45,128 nt of DNA. Origin: Acinetobacter kyonggiensis (GTDB lineage Bacteria > Pseudomonadota > Gammaproteobacteria > Pseudomonadales > Moraxellaceae). A model generated the notes under the pieces. That model saw only the letters and a program-made list of their open reading frames with translations. It had not been told where the DNA came from and made no database searches. This document shows positions 1 to 8,695 of this stretch, in pieces. Made by a program: the position numbers and the translations under genes. The stretch is taken from NCBI RefSeq assembly GCF_900107285.1, contig NZ_FNPK01000023.1, forward strand, positions 1-45,128, read 5' to 3'. The first letter of the stretch is position 1. Every line of letters starts with the position of its first letter.

Positions 1-47
1 GATGGTAGTGTGGGGTTACCCATGTGAGAGTAAGTCATCGCCAGCTC
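1..47 (+). rRNA. rrf: 5S rRNA, 3' end (partial)
   Basis: The first bases match the conserved 3' third of bacterial 5S rRNA: GGTAGTGTGGGG, then a CCCATG-type loop, GAGAGTAAG and a closing GCCAGC. The 5' part of the gene and presumably the rest of an rrn operon lie outside the window. An intrinsic terminator follows about 10 bases later, so this is the end of the rRNA transcription unit. The exact 3' end is uncertain by a few bases. Confidence 0.9.
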
Positions 48-56
48 ATTATTCCT

Positions 57-92
57 AAAAACACCCCAACCTAAACGTTGGGGTGTTTTTTT
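57..92 (+). terminator. rRNA operon terminator
   Basis: A perfect hairpin with arms ACACCCCAAC and GTTGGGGTGT, a 6-nt loop and a run of T residues. It directly follows 5S rRNA and fits a strong Rho-independent rrn terminator. The A-run on the left side also makes it usable in the other direction. Confidence 0.93.
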
Positions 93-247
93 ATGCGTGA
101 AATAAAAGAAATAAAAGTTAAATATTAGGAATGATGAAAAATATTCAAGAGCTGTTTTGCTAGATCACTTGTATTAAAGCAGCTGATTTAGATCAAACCG
201 ATAATTTGAAAATATAGTTCAGCTATTAAAATATAATAATTTTTTTT

Positions 248-788
248 ATGAGTTATTCAGGACACTTTAGAAAGAAAGTATTAGCTAAGCTTGAGGAAGA
301 CTATTCCATCCGAGCAGTTGCTTCACAATTTGAAATTGATAAAAATACGATTTTAAGTTAGAAAAAGTATATTGAAACTAAGCGAAGACGGCCTCGAAAA
401 CCATCAAAAATCGATAATCAAGTATTAAAGGATGAAGTTGAAAGCATCCCCTTGCGTAACAGTATTACTCATACCAAGATGAGCGTGCTCAGCGTTTTTC
501 TTGTGCTCAATCTTCTATAGGTAATGCAAAAGACGATTTGAGATTGCAGTTAAAGCTAACCCACCTAAAACCAGATCCTGAGCTTAGAAAGAAGTTTAGT
601 GATTCTCTTAATCTTTTAAAGATCATCCCCTCATCATTTATCTTGATGAAAATGGATTTAAATCCAATAGAAAAAATGTGGGCATGGGTTAAACGCAAAC
701 GTAAAGAGTGGCTTGTTGATTCTATTGATCAGTTATTCCAGTTGTTTTTCATTTGTGTATGGGAAATTAGACGGTTTGACTATAGTTA
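248..788 (+). pseudogene. IS630-family transposase remnant
   Basis: Read across frames, this is a decayed IS630-type transposase. From ATG 248 the N-terminal helix-turn-helix region reads MSYSGHFRKKVLAKLEEDYS, with SIRAVASQFEIDKNTILS after it, then an in-frame TAG. The frame continues to about 470, shifts, and resumes as YQDERAQRF and later DPELRKKFSDSLN. At about 645-660 the motif IYLDENGF is followed directly by DLNPIEKMWAWVKRKRKEW, so most of the DDE core is missing. Known family members run through this core for more than 100 residues, so I infer an internal deletion. No intact terminal repeats or target duplication were identified. It sits just behind the rRNA operon and is certainly non-functional. 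Confidence 0.85.
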
Positions 789-980
789 GTCACTTAAAAC
801 TATCTTTAAAGTATCAACTATATTTTTAAATATTGAGTTTAAATTAGTAAGCTCTTGAGAGAAATTTTGCCATGGATGAGTTTCTCTAATTTGATAAAGA
901 ATGGCTTTAATGAAATTACTTGAAGTTTGTTGCAGATAAACTCTAAAACTACGGATGAAGAGCATAGTTTCATAAGGCTG
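786..980 (-). pseudogene. orphan C-terminal gene fragment, unknown
   Basis: On the minus strand a 64-codon open stretch runs from a stop at 981-983 to a TAA at 786-788. It includes ETMLFIRSFRVYLQQTSSN and ends DTLKIVLSD. The amino acid mix looks like a real protein, but there is no upstream start with a ribosome-binding site; the first ATG is at the M of ETMLF. Its end touches the IS630 remnant, so it may be the tail of a gene broken by that insertion. I do not recognise the family. Confidence 0.3.
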
Positions 981-1066
981 TTAAGCGATAAAATTTTATT
1001 TACTCGCTATTTTTTGAACAGTAAAGATCATATCTACTTGTTTATGAATCAATAGGCATCTTATAC

Positions 1067-1639
1067 CTATAATGCACTTTTCAATGTTTTCTGATGTTGT
1101 TGTACTTGATGTGCATATTTTTTACCTTGTTTCTTCATTTTGTGGCTAGTGTTATAACCTGTAGGGCCTACATTGTAATAGGCCAAGGCTTTCGGCCAAC
1201 TACCAGCCTTGCTATTATAAGAGGCTAAAATATATGTACCACAATTAATATTATTATTTTCTTCAATCAAATCCCCAGAACATATTTGTTGCCAATAACG
1301 TGGAATAATTTGAGTAAGCCCAACAGCACCTACAGGTGAAATAGCATAGTTTTTATAACTTGATTCTTGTCGAATCATGGCAGCTAATAGTAATGGATCA
1401 ACATTATACTTATCAGCACTTTGAACAATCATAGGCGATACACGATTTGCTGTATTGGGTTCAATAGCATAAGCTTTTTGTATGCCCATAGATAATTTAG
1501 CAGACCGTTTAGCAATTGAGCCACTGCCTAAAGATGAACAACCTGTAAAAGCTAGGGCAATAATGGCTATAGTTACGAATTTAAATGTACAGAAATGAGT
1601 ATTTAATAATTGTGATTGTAAGTAAGATGTAATGAACAA
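1067..1639 (-). CDS. lipoprotein lytic transglycosylase (SLT domain)
   Basis: Predicted membrane-bound murein transglycosylase that cleaves the glycan strands of peptidoglycan. The N-terminus is a lipoprotein signal: a hydrophobic stretch at about residues 21-33 ends in the lipobox AFTGC, with Cys34 as the lipidated residue. The SLT/lysozyme-like domain covers about 70-185. It shows the catalytic Glu92 in the motif IRQESSY and the usual GAVGLTQI segment (GLTQ at 107-110; the family commonly has GLMQ). At 190 residues it is a short member, comparable to EmtA/MltE-sized enzymes, without accessory domains. It stands alone, with decayed IS DNA downstream and a 200-base AT-rich leader upstream. 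The first ATG is used because it leaves a complete signal peptide. The exact Mlt class cannot be set by eye. Confidence 0.85.
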   Translation of the reverse strand: MFITSYLQSQLLNTHFCTFKFVTIAIIALAFTGCSSLGSGSIAKRSAKLSMGIQKAYAIEPNTANRVSPMIVQSADKYNVDPLLLAAMIRQESSYKNYAISPVGAVGLTQIIPRYWQQICSGDLIEENNNINCGTYILASYNSKAGSWPKALAYYNVGPTGYNTSHKMKKQGKKYAHQVQQHQKTLKSAL

Positions 1640-1841
1640 GGTTAGAAACCAAAAGTAAAATTTTATTGAAAGTTATGCTAGTGACCTTAGTCGCTAGAGT
1701 CAATAGTGGATGTTTTGTATTATTTACTCAATTTGTGAAAAATGTTGATGCTAAAATTATTGACTGATTTTGGAAAATAAATTATTTCATATAAATAGAA
1801 TATCTTATTATTTTGGTGCAAGGTATTCATTAAAGAGTATT

Positions 1842-2384
1842 TTAACTGCTTAATTCTTTTAAGATGGCTTCATTAAAAGCTGGAATATCGTCAGGGCATC
1901 GTGAAGTAATCAAAGACCAATTGTGGATATTACAACGATGAACATTTTCATCCACCCAATTTCCGTCAGCATTTTCTAGATCCAATTGGATGCTTTTATA
2001 AGAGGTTAAAATTTTATCTTTAATTCGTCCAGCATTGATTAAAACCCAAGGTGCATGACAAATAGCGGCAATAGGTTTTGCATTATCTGTGAAGTATTGA
2101 ATAATTCTATGTGCATCTGGATTTAGCCTAAGTATATCAGCATTTATAGTTCCCCCAGGAATCACCAAAATATCATAATCTTGTGCTGAAACTTTGGCTA
2201 ATGTGGTTTGTGGAATATAAGAGGTTGCAGATTCTTTACCACTTTTAACTGTATGTACTTCCTTTTGTTCTTCAGCAGCATGAATCACTTCAATGCCTTT
2301 CGATTGTAAAAATTCAAGTGGTTTGATTAGTTCATCGTGTTCTATACCAACATTAGAAGTAATAAATAATGCTTTTTTAGACAT
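1842..2384 (-). CDS. DJ-1/PfpI family protein
   Basis: A 180-residue single-domain member of the class I glutamine amidotransferase-like DJ-1/PfpI superfamily, of the YhbO/PfpI/general-stress-protein-18 type. The nucleophile elbow AAICHAPW places the reactive cysteine at Cys109, followed by His110. The conserved acidic residue that tunes the cysteine is Glu15 in NVGIEHDEL. Relatives have been described as stress-protective proteins, glyoxalase III-like enzymes or peptidases; the sequence alone does not tell which. It is likely cytoplasmic, with no signal peptide. The gene is monocistronic, with a terminator-type hairpin upstream at 2492-2524 separating it from the next gene on the same strand. 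Confidence 0.85.
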   Translation of the reverse strand: MSKKALFITSNVGIEHDELIKPLEFLQSKGIEVIHAAEEQKEVHTVKSGKESATSYIPQTTLAKVSAQDYDILVIPGGTINADILRLNPDAHRIIQYFTDNAKPIAAICHAPWVLINAGRIKDKILTSYKSIQLDLENADGNWVDENVHRCNIHNWSLITSRCPDDIPAFNEAILKELSS

Positions 2385-2766
2385 GTTAAAAATCCTGAAT
2401 TTTGTATTCGAATTTTTACATTAACAAAGTGTATTCGATGAAGCTGTACAAAATTTAGCTTGTTCTTGTTAAAGTTTGAAAAAATTGAGTGAAAATAAGC
2501 CCCATACATGATGAGGCTTATTTTATATAGATTTCAAGTTAGACCTTTTTCTTACTTTTATGCATCCTGCTTGCATCGTTTATTATTTTTATTATTGGAA
2601 ACATCCTATTTCCTGATAATTTAATCATATATTTTTGGATCTATTTCAACCAGCCGAGATTGTATACTTTAGTTGTAAGTAATTGCGTACAAAATAGAGA
2701 TCGTTGGTCGGTAAAACAGAGTCGAAGAATGACTGATTTTCTATCGCTCTAATATTTAGGCATACA
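2385..2766. other. intergenic region with hairpin, no gene seen
   Basis: About 380 bases without a convincing reading frame. The only clear structure is the hairpin at 2492-2524. The rest is AT-rich and would hold the promoter of the DJ-1/PfpI gene on the minus strand. Confidence 0.5.
2492..2524 (-). terminator. intrinsic terminator of the GNAT gene
   Basis: Arms AAAATAAGCC and GGCTTATTTT pair perfectly over 10 bp around a 13-nt loop. The flanking A/T runs let it work on either strand. It lies downstream of the minus-strand acetyltransferase gene and upstream of the minus-strand DJ-1/PfpI gene. Confidence 0.7.
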
Positions 2767-3252
2767 TTAAAGTAGTTTTTGCATCCAAATTTCACAAGCA
2801 TGGCTATGCCCAGTATTTCCTTTAGGTTGGTCTAAATATTTAAAACCTAATTTTTCATACAGTTTGATTGCTTGCCATAATTCTTGGGTCGTTTCTAGAT
2901 AACAAGATTTAAAACCTTGTTGCTCAGTAAATTGAAAACTTTTTTCTAGTATTTGTTTAGCAAAGCCTAAACTACGAATTTCGGGCAGAAAATACATTTT
3001 TTGAATCTCTAGTATGGTTTCATCACCTTTTAGCTTGGATAAGCCGCCACCACCAAATATTTGACCATGTTCATTTTCAATGATCCAATATTGGCTATTT
3101 TTCTGCGAATATACGCTGTATAAATCATCTAAAATTGGATCAGCTACGGCAAAACCAGATTCAGCAGCGAGTCCAAATTCTTTGGAAACTTCGCGAATAA
3201 TACGTGCAATTTCAGTATTGTCTTGGGCTTGGATCGGTCTGATGTGATACAT
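2767..3252 (-). CDS. GNAT family N-acetyltransferase
   Basis: A 161-residue GCN5-related acetyltransferase, expected to transfer acetyl from acetyl-CoA to an amine; the substrate is unknown. The fold is visible as an N-terminal IRPIQAQDNTEIARIIREV strand-helix, the central beta-strand GGGGLSKLKGDETILEIQKMY, the acetyl-CoA loop region RSLGFAKQILEKS (motif A, here lacking the common Q/RxxGxG/A glycines) and the C-terminal YEKLGFKYLDQPKG that closes the fold. It is soluble and single-domain. It is encoded upstream of the DJ-1/PfpI gene in the same direction but separated from it by a terminator. The acyl-CoA dehydrogenase pair lies just beyond its start and points the same way. Confidence 0.82.
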   Translation of the reverse strand: MYHIRPIQAQDNTEIARIIREVSKEFGLAAESGFAVADPILDDLYSVYSQKNSQYWIIENEHGQIFGGGGLSKLKGDETILEIQKMYFLPEIRSLGFAKQILEKSFQFTEQQGFKSCYLETTQELWQAIKLYEKLGFKYLDQPKGNTGHSHACEIWMQKLL

Positions 3253-3344
3253 AAACTTAAACCAATAATAGTAAAAAAGAGATGGATTTTTATAACAAAA
3301 AATTCATCTCTTGTAAGTTCTTTTTCGATTAAACAATCACAAAA

Positions 3345-4544
3345 CTATTTTAATTCACTTGAATTTTTGCCTAATTCGCGACGCGCAATAATGAGTTGTT
3401 GAATTTGTTGTGTGCCTTCAAAAATGTCGAGAATTTTTGAGTCACGCGCCCATTTTTCCAATAATTCATCTTCGTTATAGCCAACAGTTGCAGCCAGTTC
3501 GACACATTTTAATGTGATTTTATTACAAATTCGTCCTGCCTTGGCTTTTGAAATAGAAGCTTCACGTGAGTTCGGTTTTTTATTGTCAGCCATCCACGCA
3601 GCTTTCATGGCCAGTAAACGTGCAGCTTCCCATTCTGCCTCCATCCGATAAATTTGTGCGGCTATATAGGATGTCTGTAAATAGGGGGTAGCATAATTTT
3701 CATCGAGTTGATCTTTAAAAATTTCTTTAATTCTTTCTAGCGATGCTTTGGCACAGCCTACAGCCATTGCAGCGACCAAAGGGCGAGTGTTATCAAAAGT
3801 TTCCATGACACCAGCGAAACCTTTTGCCACATCAATTTCGGCATGACCCAATAAATTTACACTCGGTACACGGCAATCAATAAAGCTAATCACGGCAGTA
3901 TCGGATGCTTTAATACCGAGTTTATGTTCCAGACGTTCTACTTTCATTCCCGCAGTTCCTTTCGGAACGACAAACGATTTAATCGCAGCTCGACCTTGTT
4001 TTTTATCTAAGCTTGCCCAAACAACAACAGAATCTGCACGTTCACCTGAAGTCACGAAAATTTTTTCGCCATTTAAAATATAATCATCGCCATCTTTGGT
4101 TGCAGTGGTACGAATCGCTGCGGAATCTGAACCACAGCCAGATTCGGTAATGGCCATTGCGGCCCATGTGCCTTTGAAGCGTTCTAGCTGTTCGTCATTT
4201 GCGACAGCTGCGATTGCGGAATTACCTAAACCTTGACGCGGCATACTCAGTAATAATCCGGTATCTCCATAGCACATCTCAATGACACCGAGAGCCGTAG
4301 ACATATTGACACCATTTTTATTTCCAGCTTCGGTGTTGCCACGTTTTCCGACGGCAGCACCTGCGTTCATACCTTCGCCACCATCGTTCATCCCGTCAAG
4401 GATTGAGGCAAACATATCGAGTTCTTTGGGGTAGCTATGCTCGGCTTTATCATATTTACGTGAAATAGGGCGCAGTACATTGACAGCCGTTTCATGGGCT
4501 TGATCTATCAGTAGCTTAAATTTTTTAGGATTTTGTAAGTTCAT
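3345..4544 (-). CDS. acyl-CoA dehydrogenase (catalytic subunit of a pair)
   Basis: An FAD-dependent acyl-CoA dehydrogenase of 399 residues, expected to introduce the alpha,beta double bond of an acyl-CoA in beta-oxidation or a related degradative path. Signatures seen are AMAITESGCGSDSAAIRTTA (the first ACAD signature, about 130-150), GEKIFVTSGERAD, and the C-terminal segment RDSKILDIFEGTQQIQ, in which Glu376 of the EGT motif sits where medium-chain enzymes carry their catalytic base. The neighbouring gene, 25 bases upstream on the same strand, encodes a second acyl-CoA dehydrogenase that lacks this residue, so the two may form a heteromeric enzyme. Electrons would pass to ETF. The chain-length or ring specificity cannot be read from the sequence. 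Confidence 0.88.
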   Translation of the reverse strand: MNLQNPKKFKLLIDQAHETAVNVLRPISRKYDKAEHSYPKELDMFASILDGMNDGGEGMNAGAAVGKRGNTEAGNKNGVNMSTALGVIEMCYGDTGLLLSMPRQGLGNSAIAAVANDEQLERFKGTWAAMAITESGCGSDSAAIRTTATKDGDDYILNGEKIFVTSGERADSVVVWASLDKKQGRAAIKSFVVPKGTAGMKVERLEHKLGIKASDTAVISFIDCRVPSVNLLGHAEIDVAKGFAGVMETFDNTRPLVAAMAVGCAKASLERIKEIFKDQLDENYATPYLQTSYIAAQIYRMEAEWEAARLLAMKAAWMADNKKPNSREASISKAKAGRICNKITLKCVELAATVGYNEDELLEKWARDSKILDIFEGTQQIQQLIIARRELGKNSSELK

Positions 4545-4569
4545 GTGCTTTATTCCTTATTTTGATAGA

Positions 4570-5865
4570 TTAAGCATGTAAGCCTGAATGTAAGATTGCT
4601 GTTGCACGTAAATCACGATACCAACGTTCTACGGGGTGCTCTTTGGTAAAGCCATGACCGCCTAAAATTTGCACACCATTTGTTCCAATTTGCATTGATT
4701 TTTCTGCGCAGAGTAATCGTGCTAAATAGGCTTCGCGATGAAAAGCTTGACCTGCTTCTGCAAGACTTGCTGCACTTAAAATCAACATACGCATCGCATC
4801 AATTTCAATTGCCATATCTGCAATCATAAATGCCACACTTTGACGATGTGAAATGGGTTCACCAAAAGCAGTGCGTTCATTGGCATATTGAATACAGTAA
4901 GCTTTGACTGCCTCACAAGTGCCTACAGCCATAGCGCACCACATTAAATTACCTAAGTCTAAAAAAGCTGGATAATTAAAGTCCTCATCACCCAACAGTT
5001 CAGCAGGGGTTTGGTTGAATTTTAAAGTGACCGTTTCAGCGGCTTTCATCCCCATGGCTGTGCTTTTTTTAGCGGTAATAGTGTGGTCGCGTTTTACAAT
5101 GAACACCTCTGGTGAGCCATTAAGTTCAGCATTCACCAGCAATAGATCAGCCGTTTCACCTAAGATAACCAAGGTTTTTTCTCCATCAATGCTATATTTT
5201 CCATTGTCTGAAATTGCTTTGGTTTTTAAGTTGAATGGATTAAATGCAGGGGTTGCTTCTTGTATCGCAAACGTTGCTTGGATGTCGCTATCATTGGCAA
5301 AGCTGGGTAAATAGGTCGCTTGAATTTTTTCCGAACCCCATTGTGTAATTGCATTTATGACACTAAAGGTAGAAAGTAAACCCGCAGTTAAGCTGAAATC
5401 ACCTTTAGCTAAATGTTCAGCAATCAAAATATTACTTAAAATATTTTTTTCTGTTGCCACGCCACCTAAGGCTTCAGGAAGCGCATAGTAATTTAATCCT
5501 AGATTTGTACAGTGTTGCCAAAGCACAGTGGGAAATTTTTCTTCTTGATCTGCTGAATGTGCTAAAGGATAGAGCACTTCAGATGCAAATTGATCCATTG
5601 CATCACAGGTCATTTGTTGTTCTTCGGTGAGATTTAAATCGAAGAGTGATTTTTGCTGATTGGGTAGACGCTGTTTGTGGATGTTTGCATCTGCTTTAAA
5701 TACTTTTTGGGTTTTACTTAAGGTCTTAAAACTAATTTTTGAGCCTTGATATAGCGATTTTTCCAAAAATTTACGTAGCTTGAGCTGATCAAGAACATCA
5801 CTTCCCGCAATTTTGGTGATCAGTGAAAGCCCAAATCCTTGTGCCTTGTTTATCATATTGGTCAT
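4570..5865 (-). CDS. acyl-CoA dehydrogenase-like protein without a visible catalytic base
   Basis: A 431-residue acyl-CoA dehydrogenase homologue with an extra N-terminal segment of about 75 residues (start to SLFDLNLTEEQQ). The middle domain (FAIQEATPAFNPF) and the C-terminal helical domain (YANERTAFGEPISHRQSVAF, QILGGHGFTKEHPVERWYRD) are clear. The protein ends RATAILHSGLHA: the EGT motif bearing the catalytic Glu of most family members is replaced by HSG. The alternative base position used by isovaleryl- and long-chain enzymes (LDLER) reads LDLGN here. It is therefore probably a structural or FAD-binding partner of the adjacent enzyme, as in heteromeric alpha2beta2 dehydrogenases of actinobacterial steroid catabolism. 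It is first in the two-gene unit. The ATG at 5865 is preferred; an internal Met at residue 4 is an alternative. Confidence 0.83.
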   Translation of the reverse strand: MTNMINKAQGFGLSLITKIAGSDVLDQLKLRKFLEKSLYQGSKISFKTLSKTQKVFKADANIHKQRLPNQQKSLFDLNLTEEQQMTCDAMDQFASEVLYPLAHSADQEEKFPTVLWQHCTNLGLNYYALPEALGGVATEKNILSNILIAEHLAKGDFSLTAGLLSTFSVINAITQWGSEKIQATYLPSFANDSDIQATFAIQEATPAFNPFNLKTKAISDNGKYSIDGEKTLVILGETADLLLVNAELNGSPEVFIVKRDHTITAKKSTAMGMKAAETVTLKFNQTPAELLGDEDFNYPAFLDLGNLMWCAMAVGTCEAVKAYCIQYANERTAFGEPISHRQSVAFMIADMAIEIDAMRMLILSAASLAEAGQAFHREAYLARLLCAEKSMQIGTNGVQILGGHGFTKEHPVERWYRDLRATAILHSGLHA

Positions 5866-6050
5866 TATTATCGTCCATCAGTTTTTGATTTTTTGTATTT
5901 TTATGCTGACATGTGAACATGGAAAAGACTATGTCGTTGCTGACAATTAAAATTGACTTAGATGAATGGTTTTAAGTTTTTTTAAAATTGCTTAAATTAC
6001 TGAATAATATTTATTTTTTTAGATTTTAATTTAGCGTTAGAAATAGGGGA

Positions 6051-6084
6051 TTGACTAGAATGACAATAAGCTCATTCTAGTCAA
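6051..6084. repeat. 13-bp perfect inverted repeat after the AarF gene
   Basis: Arms TTGACTAGAATGA (6051-6063) and TCATTCTAGTCAA (6072-6084) are perfectly complementary around an 8-nt loop. It starts 8 bases past the end of the ABC1-kinase gene. On the transcribed minus strand the stem is followed by TCCCC, not by a U-run, so it is not a textbook terminator. It could still end or protect the transcript, or bind a protein. Confidence 0.6.
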
Positions 6085-6091
6085 GACCGCT

Positions 6092-7465
6092 TTATAAGAA
6101 TTTTTCAACCATGTTACGGACATTGGTTTTTGCATCAATCACGGTCATAAAAGTGTATGCACCAATGAATTTACGGCTAATAAACATAAATTCTTTTGGC
6201 GGTACGCTGAAATAACGCGATGCCATTGATTTGGATGCACGCTGCATTACACGGCTATGTAGTTGGCTCTTTTTCCAATCGTAACGCTGTTGTTCATCCA
6301 TAACGCCTTCAGGTAAGTCTGGATTGTTTGTGATTGTACTAAAGGCTTCAGTGGCTAATAAAAAGACTTTCGCCATGTCGGGTTTAATGCTTTGAGGAAT
6401 GGAATCAAAGAATTCATAACCAGTCATGGCATTGACCATTTCATCAATATTATGATGATAGCCTGCTTGAATTAAATTGCGAGCAACGCTCAGCAAATGC
6501 TCATCAAATTGACGAATAGCGCCAAAATCTAACAGTACAATTTTATCTTTACTGTCTGATCCATTGCCCAATTGTACCAAATAATTGCCAAAATTTGGAT
6601 CGGTTTGCATTTCGCCCCATTCAAAAATTTCACGAACGGCAATTTCTAAAGATGCTTCACCGAGTTGATTGCGACGTTCTTGAGGCAGAGACAACATCAC
6701 AGGGCTATTGATCGGGACACCACGTTCAAAGGTCATACAAAGAATTTGATCTGTGCAGTACTCATCAATAATGTGCGGTACGACATAGCGTGGGTCATCT
6801 TTTAAACGGTCTGCAAAACGACGCGTAGTCGCAGCTTCGATGTCATAGTTGACTTCACGATGCAGCATTTCGCGGACTTCATCAAACCATTGATCAAATT
6901 CACGGGTTTGCGGCACGATGCGCGTCAGTTTAAGCATATTTTTAAATAAGCTCATATCTGAATCAATAGCATCGGCTACACCAGGATATTGGATTTTAAG
7001 CACAATTTCCAAGCCATCTGATTTGCGAGTGGCACGATGTACTTGTGCCAATGAGGCTGTGCCTAAAGGTTCATGGTCAATTGTTAAATCATGCAATTTA
7101 GAACCTAATTGTTGTTCTAAATGCTGTTTAATGGCTGGCCATGCAAGGGCAATAGTTTGATTATTTAATGTATTAAGCGCTTGTGTGATTTCTTCAGGTA
7201 AAAAATGTTCGCCATACAGCGCCATCATTTGACCAATTTTAACGATCGAACCTTTGAGTTTACCAATTTCAGAAACAAGATAATCGGCTTGCTCTTTCAT
7301 GGCTTTTTTACGTTTCTTTTCTTTTTCTGCTTCACTGGAAAACATAGTTGTCGCATTAGATGCAGCCCAACGAGTTCCTGCTAGTAAAGATGCTTTAGCG
7401 ATAGATAAGCGTCGATCCATAGAGGAAGTTTTAAGTTGTTTAAGCTTATCGTTCTGATCTGACAT
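6092..7465 (-). CDS. ABC1/AarF/UbiB-family kinase-like protein
   Basis: A 457-residue atypical protein-kinase-like protein of the ABC1 (ADCK/UbiB) family. Hallmarks seen are the KxGQ motif in SIVKIGQMMALYGEHFLP (N-terminal extension that covers the active site), the alanine-containing loop PLGTASLAQVHRA in place of a glycine-rich loop, the lysine of EIVLKIQYPG, and the metal-binding DFG in KIVLLDFGAIRQFDE. Characterised relatives are ATPases needed for coenzyme Q biosynthesis, or affect lipid and membrane homeostasis. The C-terminus has no obvious pair of transmembrane helices as in UbiB, so a ubiB assignment is not made. The start is set at ATG 7465 because AAAGGA lies about 8 bases before it; an ATG 24 bases upstream has no such site. 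Monocistronic. Confidence 0.85.
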   Translation of the reverse strand: MSDQNDKLKQLKTSSMDRRLSIAKASLLAGTRWAASNATTMFSSEAEKEKKRKKAMKEQADYLVSEIGKLKGSIVKIGQMMALYGEHFLPEEITQALNTLNNQTIALAWPAIKQHLEQQLGSKLHDLTIDHEPLGTASLAQVHRATRKSDGLEIVLKIQYPGVADAIDSDMSLFKNMLKLTRIVPQTREFDQWFDEVREMLHREVNYDIEAATTRRFADRLKDDPRYVVPHIIDEYCTDQILCMTFERGVPINSPVMLSLPQERRNQLGEASLEIAVREIFEWGEMQTDPNFGNYLVQLGNGSDSKDKIVLLDFGAIRQFDEHLLSVARNLIQAGYHHNIDEMVNAMTGYEFFDSIPQSIKPDMAKVFLLATEAFSTITNNPDLPEGVMDEQQRYDWKKSQLHSRVMQRASKSMASRYFSVPPKEFMFISRKFIGAYTFMTVIDAKTNVRNMVEKFL

Positions 7466-7719
7466 TAAACAAAATCCTTTAATCAGCAAGTCGCAGAATA
7501 ATTAATTGTAGCGGATATTAACGTGTATTGACGTATTAAAAAAGTTCAACATGCTTAAATAGAGTATGAATATGCTGAATATTTAATGCATTTTTCAATA
7601 AAAGCGCCTTTTATGAAGATGAATCTGTACTTTTATGTTGCGAGCCTAATCATGGGCAAGCGTACTTTTTAAAGGTGTTTATCACAAAGGATATGTGTTA
7701 AGAGCTGCATATCCGCTAC

Positions 7720-8025
7720 TTACATATTAAATTGAATTTTAATGTTACTTTTTTGGCTTAACGTCGTTTTATTGTTTTGAATATACTGAAAAATCATGGC
7801 TTGAACAGTATCATGCTGAAAACCCAGTGAATAACCTTTTACAATGATAATACTCGGTAGACTAAAAAATAGATATTTAGCATCATCTTCAGTCGCTGTT
7901 GCATAAATACCGTGTTGAATGAGAATTTCTTGGAAAAACTTTTTTTCATGTAAAACTTGAGTGGATAACGTGTCATTCCAATAATTTTGACGCATTGCCA
8001 TTAAATTGTTGTGTTTATAACTCAT
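7720..8025 (-). CDS. hypothetical protein, 101 aa
   Basis: Not recognised. A small protein with mixed composition, no signal peptide and no clear membrane segment. The central stretch DAKYLFFSLPSIIIVKGYSLGFQ is hydrophobic but broken by charged residues, suggesting a beta-rich core. Good amino acid balance and the lack of any competing frame make it a plausible gene. No strong ribosome-binding site precedes ATG 8025; internal starts at residues 9 and 11 are possible. It stands alone between the AarF-like gene and a plus-strand secreted protein. Confidence 0.55.
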   Translation of the reverse strand: MSYKHNNLMAMRQNYWNDTLSTQVLHEKKFFQEILIQHGIYATATEDDAKYLFFSLPSIIIVKGYSLGFQHDTVQAMIFQYIQNNKTTLSQKSNIKIQFNM

Positions 8026-8224
8026 AATAAAAGATTCGATGCTGAATTGAATGAGAGTGTGTTCAATATAAGGGCATTTGTGCCGAATTCAATATGAAAA
8101 TTGCAGTGAGCTTTTTGATCTTTAGATTTCAACATGCTGTGATAGGAATCTGTAGATGATTACTGTACTATTCATAAAATAAAAGAATAGAATTTTAAAT
8201 GAGTCATGTCGACAAGGGGAAGTC

Positions 8225-8605
8225 ATGCGATTCGGATCAGCCATTTTTGGATGTATCATTGCTTTGGGGTCAAGTACAGCTTTTGCTAATGGATACTCAG
8301 CAGTATATACGCAGTGTTTAAATAAAGCTTACGGTGATCTAGAAATCATTAAAAAGTGTGTAAGTACAGAACAGGAAAAACAAAATAAATTACTGAAAAA
8401 GTATTACGAAAAAGTTTTGGAAAATAATACTCAGCACACGGTAAATATTAAACAACAGCGTCAACTTTGGCAAAATCAGGTTGAACAGCGCTGTTATTCG
8501 GCACTAAAAAGTGATTTTGGTAAAATAAGGCAAGCGAAGTGCCAGTTAGAGATGACCATGAACCAAGTCAGTTATTATCAAAGTAAGCAATTAGGTCTGA
8601 GTTAA
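8225..8605 (+). CDS. LprI/DUF1311-like secreted protein
   Basis: A 126-residue exported protein. Residues 1-21 form a Sec signal peptide (hydrophobic AIFGCIIALGSS, cleavage after AFA). The mature part carries four cysteines in the pattern C-x(14)-C near the start and two more near QRCYSALKSDFGKIRQAKC, with helical, charge-rich spacing. This matches the DUF1311/LprI layout, whose mycobacterial founder inhibits lysozyme. A role in the periplasm, possibly against lysozyme, is inferred from family only. A GGGG-type ribosome-binding site (AAGGGGAAGTC) precedes the ATG. Monocistronic, upstream of prmB. Confidence 0.72.
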   Translation: MRFGSAIFGCIIALGSSTAFANGYSAVYTQCLNKAYGDLEIIKKCVSTEQEKQNKLLKKYYEKVLENNTQHTVNIKQQRQLWQNQVEQRCYSALKSDFGKIRQAKCQLEMTMNQVSYYQSKQLGLS

Positions 8606-8695
8606 TTGTGCATGAATGTCATGCAAGCGTTATAAAAACCAGTAAAACAAGGTATCATAAGGCGTTTAAAAATATCGACCTTGGAGATGCCTTAA

